Positions 36,333-49,738 of a stretch of DNA of 64,000 nt are shown one piece after another. The position numbers were made by a program, and so were the translations under genes. Below the pieces are notes generated by a model. The model worked only from the letters and a program-made list of their open reading frames with translations, ran no database searches and was not told the origin of the DNA. Origin of the DNA: Hemibagrus wyckioides (lineage: Eukaryota > Chordata > Actinopteri > Siluriformes > Bagridae); the NCBI RefSeq assembly GCF_019097595.1, contig NC_080711.1:18284928-18348927 (forward strand), written 5' to 3'. Each line of letters begins with the position of its first letter. The stretch's first letter is position 1.

Positions 36333-36386
36333 ATACAAGGTGCAAACTGCTCTATAGGTCTCTATAGAGCAGTTTGCACCTTGTAT
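36333..36386. repeat. Perfect 25-bp inverted repeat with 4-base loop
   Basis: Left arm 36333-36357 (begins atacaaggtgcaaactgctc) and right arm 36362-36386 are exact reverse complements around gtct. No pre-miRNA-like mismatches, no T-tail and no neighbouring gene. Confidence 0.85.
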
Positions 36387-37090
36387 AGAGCTTTTAACAG
36401 AATGTATCCAAGACTCAATGCATGATCTGTGTATGGCCTTAATACAGACATGATTTTTTTTTTCTTAACATCCTTTATTGTTAGCTATATTAGCTTTATT
36501 GCTTCAATGCAAAACGAATGAACCAGATTTAAAGTTTCTTTAATGCGTGATTGTTGACTTTTGTCCAGATTGTGCTACAAGAGCACACTTGTGTCACACA
36601 TTACAGTTGTTAATAGGGTGTGTTAAAATCGGGACCATGATAATATGATGATACTATTATGAAACAAAAATTTTTTGATACTCACTTTTCCCTAACTAGA
36701 CTCCATTACTGTACACCAATTTAATAATTAAATACATCAGTTAATTATAGGCTCTTTTTTTTTTTGTCAAAACCATCAAAGCTTTTTTGTTTCTTTTTTT
36801 TAAACATGTTTTTCTACTTTATGGCCACCAGGTGGCGGTAAAGTGTAATTCTTCAGTTTTTAATGCTTACCGTTTTCAAGGCAGATTAAATAGTTAATTA
36901 TTACATTTATAAATCTATTAATTTAATTATTTTGTTCCTATTGTTGAGATTTCTGTAGTGTACTCCATCATACTGAATAGTTTTACTGGTCAATCTTGTG
37001 GCACTTGACTGTTTTTGTTTTTTGCTTTTTAAAAATTTTTTTTTAATAAACACTACTGTACAGTTTGCTTTGCTTATATCAATCTATACA

Positions 37091-37091
<1 letters not shown>

Positions 37092-37126
<35 letters not shown>
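37092..37126. repeat. (AAT)n microsatellite
   Basis: About 11 trinucleotide units. Confidence 0.9.
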
Positions 37127-37127
<1 letters not shown>

Positions 37128-37476
37128 GACACTAACTGATCTAAACACAGCTACAGTCCACATAGCAGCATGTTTTATATATTTCTCCTGCCAAATATGA
37201 ACCGTTTTCGGTTCTATTTTGATATTGACGTTGATTTGTCTTTAGTAAGCTTTACGTACTCTGCAGTGTCCATATAGATATGCAGATAAACAATTATATT
37301 GGAAACAGAAAGATATGGAAGATGCCAATTATGGATTTCTTTCCTGCATTTTCTGATACCAACAAATGTAAACTGACTCTCTGAGGATCAGAGAACATCT
37401 GTGTGTGTTTCTGTGTGTCTTACTCTTTCTGTCTTTCAGAAGTAAATTCACATTGTCTTAATGTCTAATGTCTTTA

Positions 37477-37477
<1 letters not shown>

Positions 37478-37511
<34 letters not shown>
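37478..37511. repeat. (CA)n microsatellite
   Basis: About 17 dinucleotide units. Confidence 0.9.
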
Positions 37512-37512
<1 letters not shown>

Positions 37513-38177
37513 GTTAACCAGATAGATCGAACACACTCATGCCCTCATCACCGACAAACATGTATCTATCTGAAAAATATTAAACAGGAGGATGTGGCTG
37601 TCTTTCCGCCTCTTTTATATGGTTTAAAATGCTACAGTCCTTCAGGTTACATAACGTTCATGGAGTTTTTGAATTAGTGAGGTTGACTCATGGCCTGACT
37701 CAGACGTCAGCTTGAACTCCACTCAAAAATGAAAACTTCTGAAAAAAAATTACCCATCAATCTCAAGACAGTAAACAAATATAAAACAAATTCCCCAACC
37801 ATAAGTGTCCATAATGTCTGTCAGTTTCGTGACTAATTTTATAGCAGTGCTATGTGCATCTAGCTCAAAGTAGTTATTAAGCACAACAACCAGAAAAAAG
37901 CACTATGCATTGTTGGTAAAACTGTAATAATAGTGTGGTACCCCAAATACTTATAGAGAGAGGGAGAAGGTAGCATTGGTTATGAAACATTCGAAAAGAT
38001 TGAATGGAAGAGGTCATGGTACTGAAAATGGACTTGCTTGTGGTAGTGGTAATTACATACACATCAACCTTCACTGCATTCAGAATCTAGAATAATTTTA
38101 ACCTTACAAAATAAAAGCATGGTGCCTGGGTCACATGTTTCTAGAAGGCTCAACATGGGGGAAAAAAAAAAAAAAAG

Positions 38178-38830
38178 TTTTTCAATTCAATTTATTTGTA
38201 TAGCGCTTTTAACAATGGACATGGTTCAATGGACACGCAGCTTCACAGAAGTATAGAAACATTGAAAAGAAAACTGATAAAGTTTTATAATTATAATGAG
38301 CAAGCCTGAGGTGACGGTGGTGAGGAAAAACTCCCTGAGATGATATGAGAAAGAAACCTTGAGAGGAATCAGGGAACCTCATCCTCATTTGGGTGACACT
38401 GGACAGTAAATAATGTAAATGTAAATAATGTCCTTTCTACAACAGCAGCCAAGAGCTCTTCAGGAACTAGTAGGTCAGTGTAGTTTGTGAGTTCATTATA
38501 GACTTAGACACTTATTCCTTTCTGCTGAAAGCTGACAGATGCAACAGCGGTTCAGAGACGGTGTGATAGTCTCCAGGTGGTTCTATCCACAGGCTGTTCA
38601 TGCAGATCTGTCCCCAGCAGCAGTGAGCACACCAAGCAACGAGAGTCCAACCAGAGGTAGAGTGTCTGGATGGATCAGACATGTCCGGAAAGAAGAAGTG
38701 GTCACACTGGGAACTCAGAACACTGGGAGCTCGGGAGTGGGACGTATAGCTTGACACAGACAGAGAGAGAAATATATTAGGTATGCTTGTGATCATGTGA
38801 TGTTAGTTGCTTATTATTACCATGAAGGAA
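38178..38830 (+). repeat. Dispersed fish repeat, longest copy
   Basis: Starts ttcaattcaatttatttgta and tagcgcttttaacaatgga, then about 600 bases ending in a GA-rich tract and aatatattaggtatgc. Fragments of the same repeat occur at 34230-34483 and 26440-26545, both in opposite orientation. I recognise it as a common fish interspersed repeat but cannot assign its class. Confidence 0.6.
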
Positions 38831-38869
38831 CAGGTCACTCTTCACATACAGCAAAATATACATACATAC

Positions 38870-39072
38870 ACTACATTGCCAAAAGTTTTGGGACACCCCT
38901 CCAAATCATTGAATTCATGGGTTGTTTTTCAGGGGTTGAGCTTGGGCCCTTAGTTTCAGTGAAAGAACTCTTAATGTTTCAGCTTCATACCAAGACATTT
39001 TGGACAATTTCATACTCCGAACTTTGTGGGAACAGTTTGGGGGTGACCCCTTCCTGTTCCAAAAAAAAAAAT
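38870..39072 (+). mobile_element. Tc1-like relic, family B, internally deleted
   Basis: Begins acattgccaaaagttttggg and then jumps to the C-terminal transposase region (tttcaggggttgagcttggg, ccaagacattttggacaatt). The copy at 13268 shows the same jump. It breaks off at a short A run (39061-39070). Confidence 0.7.
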
Positions 39073-40179
39073 CCCATTAGCAAGGTGAGGAATGCTTGCT
39101 AAGATAGCTAAGTCAGGACTGTAAATAATACCTGTAACTACGCTCATGGAAAGTAAAGTATATCAAGTACACATGAATGTGCTTTGTGTTGAACAGCAAC
39201 AGAGATACTTATTCAATTCTTGTACAGCAAAGTATAACAGTTTTTGCTTAATTGAAATCTCTGTTCATTTATTCCATTATCTGTTTGGCAACAACAGGGA
39301 AGGGAAGCTAGGATACATCAGAGAAAAGATGTTTTGTTTACGCTCCTTCACAGTAATAATGCGTGTAAATGTCCACAAACTAGGCCATGGTTTCCACCTA
39401 AAAGCATGCCAATAAAAAGTTGAGCCCGTAGCTGTGAATGAGGATATATATGTGTCTGTCATGGTCCCCAAACCACAACCCTCATCACGTTAAAGAAGTT
39501 ACTGAAGATGAATGCATAAATGAAGTTTCAACTGATTTCTGTGAGGCACAAGCTGCATACCATGCTGGCTGATCCTCTTGGTAAGCACCTTGAAATAAAA
39601 CCGCCACACACACATTTTGTCCACTGCAGGAATTACCCAGTAGGAGATTTAATCAAACAGTCTTTTTCATTCCTTCACATTTCAAAGATGTAAAATGACA
39701 GAAAAAAGGCATGAAAGGAAGCTAATTAGAACATCAAAGTGTGTGAGGGACAGATGTTCAAGGCGGGACATTCTCCTCTTTATGCAGTCATGAAAAGCAT
39801 CTGATTGCAGTGTGTGTGTGTGTGTGTGTGTGTATGGGGGGGGGTCGAGGGAGATGGAATAACTGCTAAGAGACAGCATAGAGTCGGCCCTCTGTGAAGT
39901 ACTACAGGCACACACATAAACACACACATACACACACACATATACATACAGTATTGATGTGGCATCCAGATGTTCTGCCTGCCTTCTAAAGTTCCGCCTG
40001 ATATCAATACAAATTCCCATACATGTGGACAGCAGTGCAGGGAAAATGCGGGAAATATAACGCCACTACTTGGTACAGAAAGTTCATGCTTTTGTTGCCA
40101 CTAAAACTATTCTAATACTTTACTGTGTGGATGATCCAGTATGTGCATAACAAGCTCCAGTTACTCCTGAATGCCGATA
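39073..40179. other. Intergenic sequence
   Basis: No gene recognised. A (GT)n with a following G run lies at 39811-39843, and CA-rich sequence at 39908-39940. Confidence 0.45.
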
Positions 40180-40330
40180 CCAGTGCCTTTACTAGAACCA
40201 GAAGATTGGATGCCCAGAGCACTGACTCCCAATAAAATTTCACATTGTTTATAAAGGACCAATAATAACTTATAAAGCACTAAATGGTTTTGCTCCACAT
40301 TACAAGAGCCAGTGCTTTGGTTTCTTATGA
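40180..40330 (+). mobile_element. LINE fragment (L2/Rex-like), decayed
   Basis: Phrases such as cctttactagaaccagaaga and tataaagcactaaatggttt are typical of the 3' part of the reverse-transcriptase frame of fish L2-type LINEs (YKALNGF). The frame is broken. Confidence 0.4.
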
Positions 40331-40689
40331 TCTGCCATTCCTGCTTTGATCAAAATGTGCATGCTCTTATTTAGTACCTAGACTGAATGAAGAATAAGCA
40401 AATAGTGTGAAGACTACAGTGTGGGTATAGACCGATCCACTTCTTTCACCTGTAAATCACCCACTACTCCTACGGATAGCCTCACTCAAAAAAGGAGACC
40501 AAAATGAAATCTGATGTTCATACTAATGATTATTTTAACACCTGCTGAGACTTTCTAGCAGGCATTTGTGAATTAATCACAATAGCATTATCCCATGTCA
40601 CCTACAAGATAAAGGATGGGTTCACCTTTGCATCTGGTCCATCCTTAAGCTACTTCAGCATGTCTAAGGGAGTTTTTTCTTGTAACCCT

Positions 40690-41260
40690 GGTTATAAAAT
40701 CAGAGACAGCACTGGTTAAAGTGGTAAATGACCTACCAATGGTCTCTGAGAAGGATTGTGTGGTCTTGCTTTTGTTGCTTGACTGTTCTCCTTGATGGAC
40801 TAGAAAATATTGTTGGACTTAAGAGTATGGCTTGTTTGGGTTTTTTTTTTGGTTTTTTTTTACCTCTGGAATGGTTCTTCACGAAGCTGGACCTACGTAG
40901 TGCCATACAACCTGGTGCGTATCCATGAGTGGGATGCAGAGCATCTATTCGCCTCTACTAATACCTTGTCATGCCATAAGGGCTTTCTAGCTCCCCATCA
41001 GTGTTCCTGACACAGGTCATGAGGTGCTGAGAGACATGTGTCAAAAGTTTGTTGTGCTATACATTAATGACCTCCGGGTGCCAGCTTTATTAAGTGGGAG
41101 AAGTGCAAATTCCATCAGTGCACCATTTTGGTTCTGGGGTACATAATCAGCCCCAACAGGTTGACTCTATGCTGGTCTAAAGTACTGCTGCACAGATTTC
41201 TGGGGTTCACAAACTTCTGTCTGTGCTTCATCTGGTGTTTCAGGTCCATTGCAGTATCTG
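40690..41260 (+). mobile_element. Ty3/gypsy-type reverse transcriptase remnant
   Basis: Translation in shifting frames shows FFTKLDLRSA, then (shifted) NLVRIHEWDAEHLF, then FVVLYINDLRVPA where the catalytic aspartates should be, and finally RFLGFTNFCLCFIW, in the order found in Ty3/gypsy polymerases. The active-site pair is lost and several frameshifts are present, so it is dead. No LTRs were found nearby. Confidence 0.6.
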
Positions 41261-42282
41261 CACTTTAGTCAGGCAGTATCTGAGTAGTTCTTATCCTGAA
41301 CAATTAGCTTTTAGTTTCCCAATCCCAGTTATTGATTTTCCTAATTCCCCTAGATATCCTAGGTGTTGTGGTTCCCATTTTCCCTGTATCTCAGATTCTC
41401 ATTTTCCCTCAATGTCTCCTAGTTACTAGCTCTAGCTTCCTACTCTCCATGTTTACCCAGTTCTAGTTTCCTAGTCCCCTTAGTTTTAAACACACCACAC
41501 ACTATTTAAATATTTACAGATCTTTAGTACTGGTACTTTCAGGTCCAACCTTTTAAGTGCCCTTTATTTCAGTTATCAGACACAATTTCATCATTTTGTC
41601 AAACGCTAACATATATTGCCATGTACTGATGAAGTAAACAGTGTGTGAGCAGGATTGGAGCAGTTCTGTCTTTGTGGTGTTTTTATTAATCCCGGAAAGT
41701 GTGCTGTCAGCGCTTGCACTCTTTCATTTGTGTATTAAGCGGCTTGTGTGCTCTCTCATTATCTGTTTCCACCAATTGACTTTGCCACTTCCTAGCACCC
41801 CTATCTCCCTCACGCAGAGTGTGAATGACATTATGAAAAGCTGCTATGAGTGCTTCCCTCGTACTGCAGGAGGAAGCATTTGAAATGAAATGAAATTCAT
41901 GTTCAGCTTTTTATGGCTGGTGATAAAGAAACTGAATAAATAAATAAAAAGAGGGGAAAAAACCCCCAAAACCCCTGCAGCTGTTAGTCAAACAACAGAG
42001 GGAGAAGGCTATATTTATTCAGTGAAATTGACATCAAAGGCCCCCTTAAGCTCTAGCCTTTGAATAAAAAATCTTATTTTATAGCAACTATAAAATATAA
42101 TTTTTTTCAATATATATGAGATTCCTGTTTCAAACCGATGATTTTTAATTCCTGCATCGACTTATCAAATATTTTTTTGATTTAGAATGTATGTTTATGG
42201 TCATCACACAGGTTTTGAAATAAAGCATCCTGATACTTCGTAAAGAAAAATTCAAAATTACACTATTAAGCATATAGGGAAA

Positions 42283-42330
42283 TTCTATTCTATTCTATTC
42301 TATTCTATTCTATTCTATTCTATTCTATTC
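42283..42330. repeat. (TATTC)n microsatellite
   Basis: About 10 pentanucleotide units. Confidence 0.9.
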
Positions 42331-43315
42331 TCTCCCTCACACACATATATATGCAAGACTTGTGTTTGAGGTTTTAAATGACTTTTATTCTAAAATGTCA
42401 GCACAGGCTTTTACTGTGACAAGTTGCAGGTATAAGAGAGACACCGGGAATGCTAATTAAGTAAATGGCAAGCAAGCATTGGACACATTTATTTGGCTTC
42501 AGTGAGAGTAATTTCTCATGTAACAGGCCTCTCAGACCCAAAAGAAGAAGGAGACCATGTACAAATGTACATTACATAATGATCCCTGGTCCAGTTTGCT
42601 GTTTTCAAGCCCATCGTGGCACAGAAGCTGGAAGGAGGGTATGATGGTAATAAGTCAGGGTTTGTGGTTCATACACATTATAGGTTAAATACTTTTTGTT
42701 AAATACTTTCCATTTTCCGTTCAGATCTAACACTATTCATGTTTCAGAGCTGCTGCTGCTGCTGCAGTGTCAGAGGGTTCATGATAACTCTGGATGATAT
42801 GGAAGACACACTCTCCTGCTTGTGTGAGGCATCATGAGGAGCTTTGATTGATTTTGCCACAGTTCCAATCACTGTTGTTATGACACCAAATAACAAAAAG
42901 AAGAAACAAAAAACAGCTGTATAACAGCTGTATGTGGTGGGAAATGTGTGACAATTGTCAATCCCACCTACGGTCTGGTTGTGGATCAAAACAATTTTTG
43001 TTTTTTGTCTTCCTCGCTGCATGTTTATGCATGGTGCTTATTAAAGATGACATTTTTGTTTTTCTTGGGTCAGTATGCTGCACTGCAGTGGTGTTAGTGA
43101 TACAGATGAAGCCCTCTGTCTGGTCATTTCACTGGATAAGCTCCGTCTTGTTTTTATCTGATGACACCCCAAAGTGTAAGCTCTTTTAACATTACCTTAC
43201 CAAGAATGTAAGTTACATTCTGAAAACATCGTTCAACTGTCAAATTCAGGATGACCCACATGCCTTGGTCCTTTTAAGGACAGTTATATGGAGAGTTTGC
43301 TGTATAAATTTGCAT

Positions 43316-43384
43316 TTTATAGTCTGACTTCATATCACCAGTGACCAGACAAGTATAGTCTGACTTCATATCACAAGTGACCCA
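43316..43384. repeat. Short tandem duplication
   Basis: tatagtctgacttcatatca followed by c(c/a)agtgacc occurs twice, about 36 bases apart, with one or two differences. Confidence 0.75.
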
Positions 43385-44613
43385 TAGCATAACTGTATTT
43401 TGCCAGCTTGTTGAGCATATACTGTCAAATATGGCATTTCCCCTGAAAGCAAAAAGCCAAGAATCAGCAGTTATGTATGGTCATGGGTTATAGAAAAGAG
43501 CCAATTGCTGAACCCATCCATTCCATGTCCTAAAGCTGCCAGCTTGTCATGTTCCCATCTATGGATTCTTGTATCCTGGTTATCAAAGCACATGTCATGG
43601 CAAAGTGCATAGAAATGGCTCATAAGACATGTAGTGGGATATTTACTAGTAAAAACATTCCAAATGCTCGATGTTGCTTCAACTTTAGACCTGTAAAATC
43701 TACAGAAATATTTTTATTCTATTTTCCACACTTAGATTCCCCTATCTTTCAGGTAAGAGAATGTGGAAATTTTCCAATTTTAGGAAATATAGGTAATATA
43801 TATAACTCAGCACAGGTAACAGTTGATTTAAGATTCTCTAGCAAAGTCACTCTTATTAAAGAGAGACACCTTTCAATCCAGATCGTTCACGTTTTCATCA
43901 AATTCGGATATATCCTCATGAGGTTCACTGACACAAATGCAAAAATTTTAGAAATTGGATACACCAGATTTCACTGAAGGGAGGCACATTTTCCAAACAC
44001 AAAAAGCAGGATGTCTACATTTGCAATGTTGATATGAAATTATAGAATACATTAAAAAAATTTGCTACACAACTTATATCTCACTGTTTCAGAGACTTCT
44101 GTATATTTTTCAACAGCACATCCAGGTTTGTGTGCTATGAAAAGTGTTGCCAAGTAGTGGAGTTTCAAAGGACATTGTTACCATAACCTATATGGTTTGC
44201 AAACACCAGACCATTTTAATTGTCAGAATGCTGTACATACAACAGGAAGTCCATAACTTCTCAGTTTTTAATCCTCCGTCCAGTCCTGATTTAAACACTA
44301 ATGCCCTATTGATGATGAAGATGTGGACTTCACAGTTCATGCAGTGTAAATAGGGCCCTTATTGATTTAACAACTCAGTTTGGTGCTAAGCTGTGCCCTC
44401 CCTAGCATACTAAATTCTTGCCCTTTCTAGAGGGGCTTGATAAATTGCCTTTCACTCATCTTTTTGTACGTGACACGACTGCGATCAATGTCTGACCCCT
44501 GCTGAAGTCCTGTGTTCCATTCCAGGTTTTAATGCATACAGTCATTTGCCTCTCATCGATTGTTATTATTTCTCAGCTGTCCAAGCTTTGATTTCATTTC
44601 TGAAAATTGTATT

Positions 44614-44850
44614 TTAATGCTTGAAAACACTCGAGGAAATGGGCATGAAAGGATGAATTTTAGGCAGTATACAGCATTGTGAATATGCCCTATGAAGGGT
44701 GGAGGATTGCACAGGGTACTGATGCCATTGCCTGGATGGGTTAACAGTGTTAAATGCTGAACTGGAATTGAGGAATAGCATCATGATGGAGTTGATGTTA
44801 TCCAAGTTGGTCAGGGCAAAGTGGAGTACTGTCCTGTTAAAACATTCAGT
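44614..44850 (-). mobile_element. LINE reverse-transcriptase fragment
   Basis: The minus strand reads MDNINSIMMLFLNSSSAFNT, close to the conserved F-D-S-S-A-F-N-T motif of non-LTR reverse transcriptases, with Asp replaced by Asn. Broken on both sides. Confidence 0.45.
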
Positions 44851-47800
44851 GATGTTGATGGTGAAGGTGACAAGATCTCTTTGATGGACATGACAGTGGC
44901 ATGTTATGGCACTGGCATAATGGTTTTGAAGTGGGTTGGGACCACTGCTTGGGCCAGAGACCTCAACTCACTGCTCTTAGCAGGCCCAGAGAAACCTCTG
45001 ATGGCATAGTGTGTGACTGGGAGAAATCCCAGTTGGGGTGATTTAATGGGCGATTCTGCTTTCCTGGTTGAATTGAGTATAGAATATGTTGTGGGAGGGA
45101 GGCATCACTGATTGAGGGGAAAGTGTTGGAAGGTTTTTGGATGCCCTGCTTCGAAGGACAAGGTTATTGAAGTTCTTCACTATTCACTATATTTGTCTTT
45201 CATCCCCATTCTCCTTAGGTTGGCCCTGGATGAGCTGTAGGCTTCCCAGTCTCTGGACCCAAAAGCAGCATCTCATATGCCCGTTAGATTCAGATTATTA
45301 ATCCTTATTTATTCACTGGGGAATGCTGTAATTCTCTTACAGGTATTGTGTTGACACACCTTCTAATGTGGCCAGCAATGTCAGTGTGGGAGATTATGGT
45401 GGCCTAATAATCATGGCTGTAATGAAGAGTCTGCTCCTTCTATCAACACTTTTAAAATCTTCACCAAAGGCTTCACACGCAATGATGGAGGTGTATTTGG
45501 GAAGTAGACGCAGTGATAGGTGATCAGTTTGCAGGAAAGGAATGGCTCTGGATGTTTTAGTAACATTAGTTACCTATAAAATAAGTGTTTGTCTCCTCTC
45601 ATGGGACAGGAGACTAACAGGAGACCAAATGGATTTTTTGGATAGTAGTCCTCAATTTGGCTTGAATGAAATGGGCAGCAACAATAACGGCTCAATCCAG
45701 ATGTGCTGTTTGTAACCTGCTAATAGCAGCACAGAGTTCTTTTGTGACTAACTTAGCATTAGCATCCAGAGGGACATAGACTGTAGAACAGTGGGTCTCT
45801 GTGACAATAGTGTCCATACACCAGGTCTTGTCAACCAAAATGCGAAAACTGTTCTGTCAGTCCTGAGTCTCTCTAGCTCAATGCACTGATTGGCATGTTA
45901 CCACTCGGCCAAGCTTCTATAAAAAAATCATAATAATTTTCAATGTAATCCAAAGCAGTAATTTGTTTATTTTGTTTGCCAGAGACCGTGTACTGAGGAA
46001 GAAGATGCTGGGCATCACTGGCCTTAACCTAGACTACAGCCCACCTAACTTACTCTGTTTTTGTTTTGGTTGACGTGGGTGTTAAGTATTCCCTGGCTGG
46101 CTTTCTTGGGCACTGTGAACTGGAAATCCCCAGTGGTAGCTGAAAGACGTCAAATACAGTGTCCAGAGCTATGTATATTCAGTGAATTTTTATGTCTGGG
46201 CATGCTTTGCAATTAACATTGTACATATACAGCCATATTGGTTTAACTCGCAATCTTTTCCTTTGTGCAAGATGAACAGTTCATCTAAGGATTAAAAGAC
46301 TGTACAACTCTGTACGGCATTCACTGAGCAGAGAATGCTATTCAAATTCACTTTCATAGATGATGAAAGATTGGTTTGCCAAACTGAGTAATATGACCTT
46401 GGGTAGAAAATCAGGTTTAACCACAAAGTCACCCCAGAGCCATCTGGTCACCGCCACATGTAAGCAGACTTTGTTTTGAAAGCATGTAAGCAATTCTCCC
46501 ATTCTTGATGTGATCTCCAGCACTATTTATAGCCAAGCCTTTGCCAGGGTCTCGGAATCACAAATAGGACTCCTGTTTGTGAGCTAGTTACCCTGAAGCC
46601 TCAGACAAATCAGTGGTAGAGATGGAAAGTCAAACAGTAGATGGAGAGGCCAGTCAAGGGACAGTGTGTCTTGTCTGAGCAGGCTGTCCAGCTCGAGGAA
46701 AACCATATTTGCCATTAGCAAAACATTCCCTTTGCACCTTTGCATGTGTTCGGTGTAGATGACACTCCTCCCAGAGGACAACAACATGTCTGCTGCACCA
46801 TTATACAGTGCTGCCAGGATACTGTCTTGATGATTAATCTATATGTCTGGGATACAATTGTAGAAGTCGGAAATTTTAGGGATGGATCAAGACTCAGACA
46901 ACATTTGAGGCGTTACTGCTTGCCATGGTTAATTTCCCAGAATCTTCCTGAACATGTCCCTGCAGAACCTTCTCATTTTGGTTACCAAATGGTATATCTT
47001 CAAGTATTTTCATAACTGTCATCAAAGGATCCTGTCTCCTATTGATACAGACATTGTTGACTCCACACATTAACGTATTTCTTAGGTAACTAACATTACA
47101 CTGTATGCAGTACAGATGATTTTTTTTTATATCTACCAATATATGATTAGGTTTGAAAAAAAAGGAGTTTGCAAATATGTTCCCATTTTTGTCAACATTT
47201 ACTGGTGTATTAGGTGCAGGGAATAATCACATGCACACTTTCACAAGGTGGCCTTTACCAGTATTGATTCTCCTTCCTTGCCCAGTAATGCTTACACTCC
47301 TACCTGTGGTCACATACTATAAAATAATACTTTGCCTTTATGCTAATAAAATAGACATATTTAGATAATGAGGTATAATCAGTCATTCTTTCCTGAGATT
47401 GTGTGATGAAGTGTGGGGAGGTTGCTTGCTAACAAAATTGGGGCTGTGGTCCGTGCTTGGACTTGCGCTAGTTTCAGGCACAGGAGTACAAAGGAGGACA
47501 AATTTCAGTCTCTTGATCACATTTTTATCCTCTCTGTAATTCAGCAGAATCGAGTGCTTGTGGCTCCATATGGCAAGTTTTAAACCTACAAGGCAAACAT
47601 ATCCAAAGTACACTCCTGAATTCTATGGTCCTCTTGGGTCTGTAATGGAAATCACATGATAATGAGCAGCAGCTGGATTTCTAGTTTATTTCTAGCTTCT
47701 TTTTTTAGAGTGGCCAAATTGAAGCTTTACTAATATGCAAGCTAATCTTTGCAGTTTTATCTGGACCATGTTTAACATTCTACTGTAAGAACAAAAATTA

Positions 47801-47999
47801 CAGCATACAATCTAGGTGCAGAAATGTCCGCGGGTTGCATTGTTCATCATATACAGCTTAAAAAAATCAATCCTGAAAATGATCGGAATCTTATTTTCAG
47901 AGAGTTTTAGTGATTATTTTAGGATATCAGGATAATCAGAATTATATGTTGAAATATAAAATTACTATTTTAATTCTTTAGCAATGGTAGTAGTAGCCT
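44851..47999. other. Intergenic sequence, probably old repeats
   Basis: No gene. The block 46375-46460 resembles 35490-35600. The rest is anonymous. Confidence 0.4.
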
Positions 48000-48215
48000 T
48001 CTGCTGGTCCAGCTGCAGGATCCTGTGCTCTCATTGCCGTGACCCGGGTTTGATTCCTGGGCAGGGAGCTAGCCTAGCCACTGAAGAGTTAACTCTCAGT
48101 GTTGGTTTCAAGCCTGGATTAAATGGGAGGGTTGCGTCAGGAAGGGCATGATCCACTATGGCGACCTTGAACAGGAAGCAGCTGAAAGTACAACAACAAG
48201 AAGTAGTAGTGCTTC
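48000..48215 (+). mobile_element. tRNA-derived SINE-like element
   Basis: Contains a polymerase III B-box-like GGTTTGATTCC at 48049-48059, followed by the body gggagctagcctagccactg and aaatgggagggttgcgtcag, and ends in an acaacaacaagaag tail. The A box is degraded. Confidence 0.6.
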
Positions 48216-49694
48216 ATTCTTCTTCTCCTTCTTTTTCTTCTTCTTCTTCTTCTTATTATTATTATTAATAGTAAATCCCCCCCAATTTAGTCATTGCCAG
48301 TTTTCACACAATAGTTAGTTCTCCTTTTGAGACCCTGAGGGTTAACATACTGCGGTTCATGCATTACCTTAGGGCAGCTAAATGCACTTGATACCATGAC
48401 CTCAGGGAACTGTGACTCTCTAGTGTCCCTGATTTAAGAAAGAAAACAGCCAATCCTAAAGTCCTGGACGTTAATGGACATTGTACTGTCAGGAATTGAA
48501 TTTTCCTAACAATGGAAATTCTTACAAATTCTGTCTGATTCATACTGAACATTTTCACATAATTTTTTTTTTGTCTAACTTCTTTATCTAACCCTCCTTG
48601 TACAAAAATGATGCCTCTAAAGTGATTGATGGTGCTGTCTGACTATGAAGATCTAAGTGAGTAACAACCTTTCTCCTTCTTCGAAAATAGTCTCACCTTC
48701 CTGGTAATCTCGGCTAGACGATATTGCATTTTCACTAGTTTGGGAGACTTCCGAGATGCTTTACTTTTTCCAAGATAATTCCAAGAAACTTTCTTTACCT
48801 TCTTCTTGCTCTGATGTTTACTGTAATTCCGTCAGCTTGAAAAATAACCAATTAGCAACTTTAATTATCTGGATTTTTGGCATTTTGGTTTCTGAATTGC
48901 GACGCCTGTGCCTGAAACAGTCACAATAAATCAGCCATAATCCACACTTATTTTTTTAAAAAAAAACTAGTTTAAAATGCCAGTAGCAGCCCAAACATAG
49001 CAACAAAACAAAAATACCTCCACATTAAAACAGACATTTACTGTATTTTTTTGGATTGATGTTTTAAACTGCTTCTATTACCCTTTTGCATTTGCAGAAA
49101 GCTAGGATTTAAATCTTTAGAACCTACAGTAGACAATTTAGTGCCTTATTATACAGTATGCACTTGTTATAGAATCTACCCTGTGTGATATCTAATATTT
49201 TAGGTTCATTTACATTTACGCAAGCTCTTTCATAGATTTTAATACTTTAAAATTAATGTAAGATTAATATAAGATTTTCCGTTACACTATCCACTACACT
49301 TTCAGACAGAATTGATTCAATAGAAAATGATCAAATAAAATAAAAAGAAAGAAGGAAAAAATATATATAGCATATTACAAAATCTAGAAATTGAGCAGGA
49401 GAGGAAATAATGTGAGCCAGGCCATTTCTTGTGCTTTAGGGTCAATGCTCAACTTACTTACAATTACTCATACTTTTTCTTCAAAACGTTGAAATACAGA
49501 ATTTATATAATGTAAAAAAATTTTCTTTGCTTGAGGTTGGTTCCTGCTGTGGAAGACATGCCAACAGTGTAGACCTTCTGGATCTTCTGAGCTACACGAT
49601 CTCTGTAGCTCTAATAATAATAATAATTAAAAAATAAAATAAAATAAAACAAAATAAAATTTAATAAAATAAAATAAAATTGTAGCTTTAATAC

Positions 49695-49738
<44 letters not shown>

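Larger units (their letters stand above)
35780..38177. other. Intergenic sequence with microsatellites
   Basis: No gene. It holds a perfect short hairpin at 36333-36386, an (AAT)n at 37092-37126 and a (CA)n at 37478-37511 (separate entries). Confidence 0.5.
41261..44600. other. Intergenic sequence with decayed repeats
   Basis: No gene supported. It holds a (TATTC)n at 42283-42330 and a short tandem duplication at 43316-43384. The 142-codon open frame at 43549-43977 shows no domain. Confidence 0.45.

Noticed and set aside
36333..36386. pre-miRNA
   Set aside because: Arms perfect and only 25 bp with a 4-base loop, unlike miRNA precursors.
43549..43977. 142-codon open frame in the intergenic region
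   Set aside because: No family resemblance; surrounded by decayed repeats; length possible by chance in low-stop sequence.
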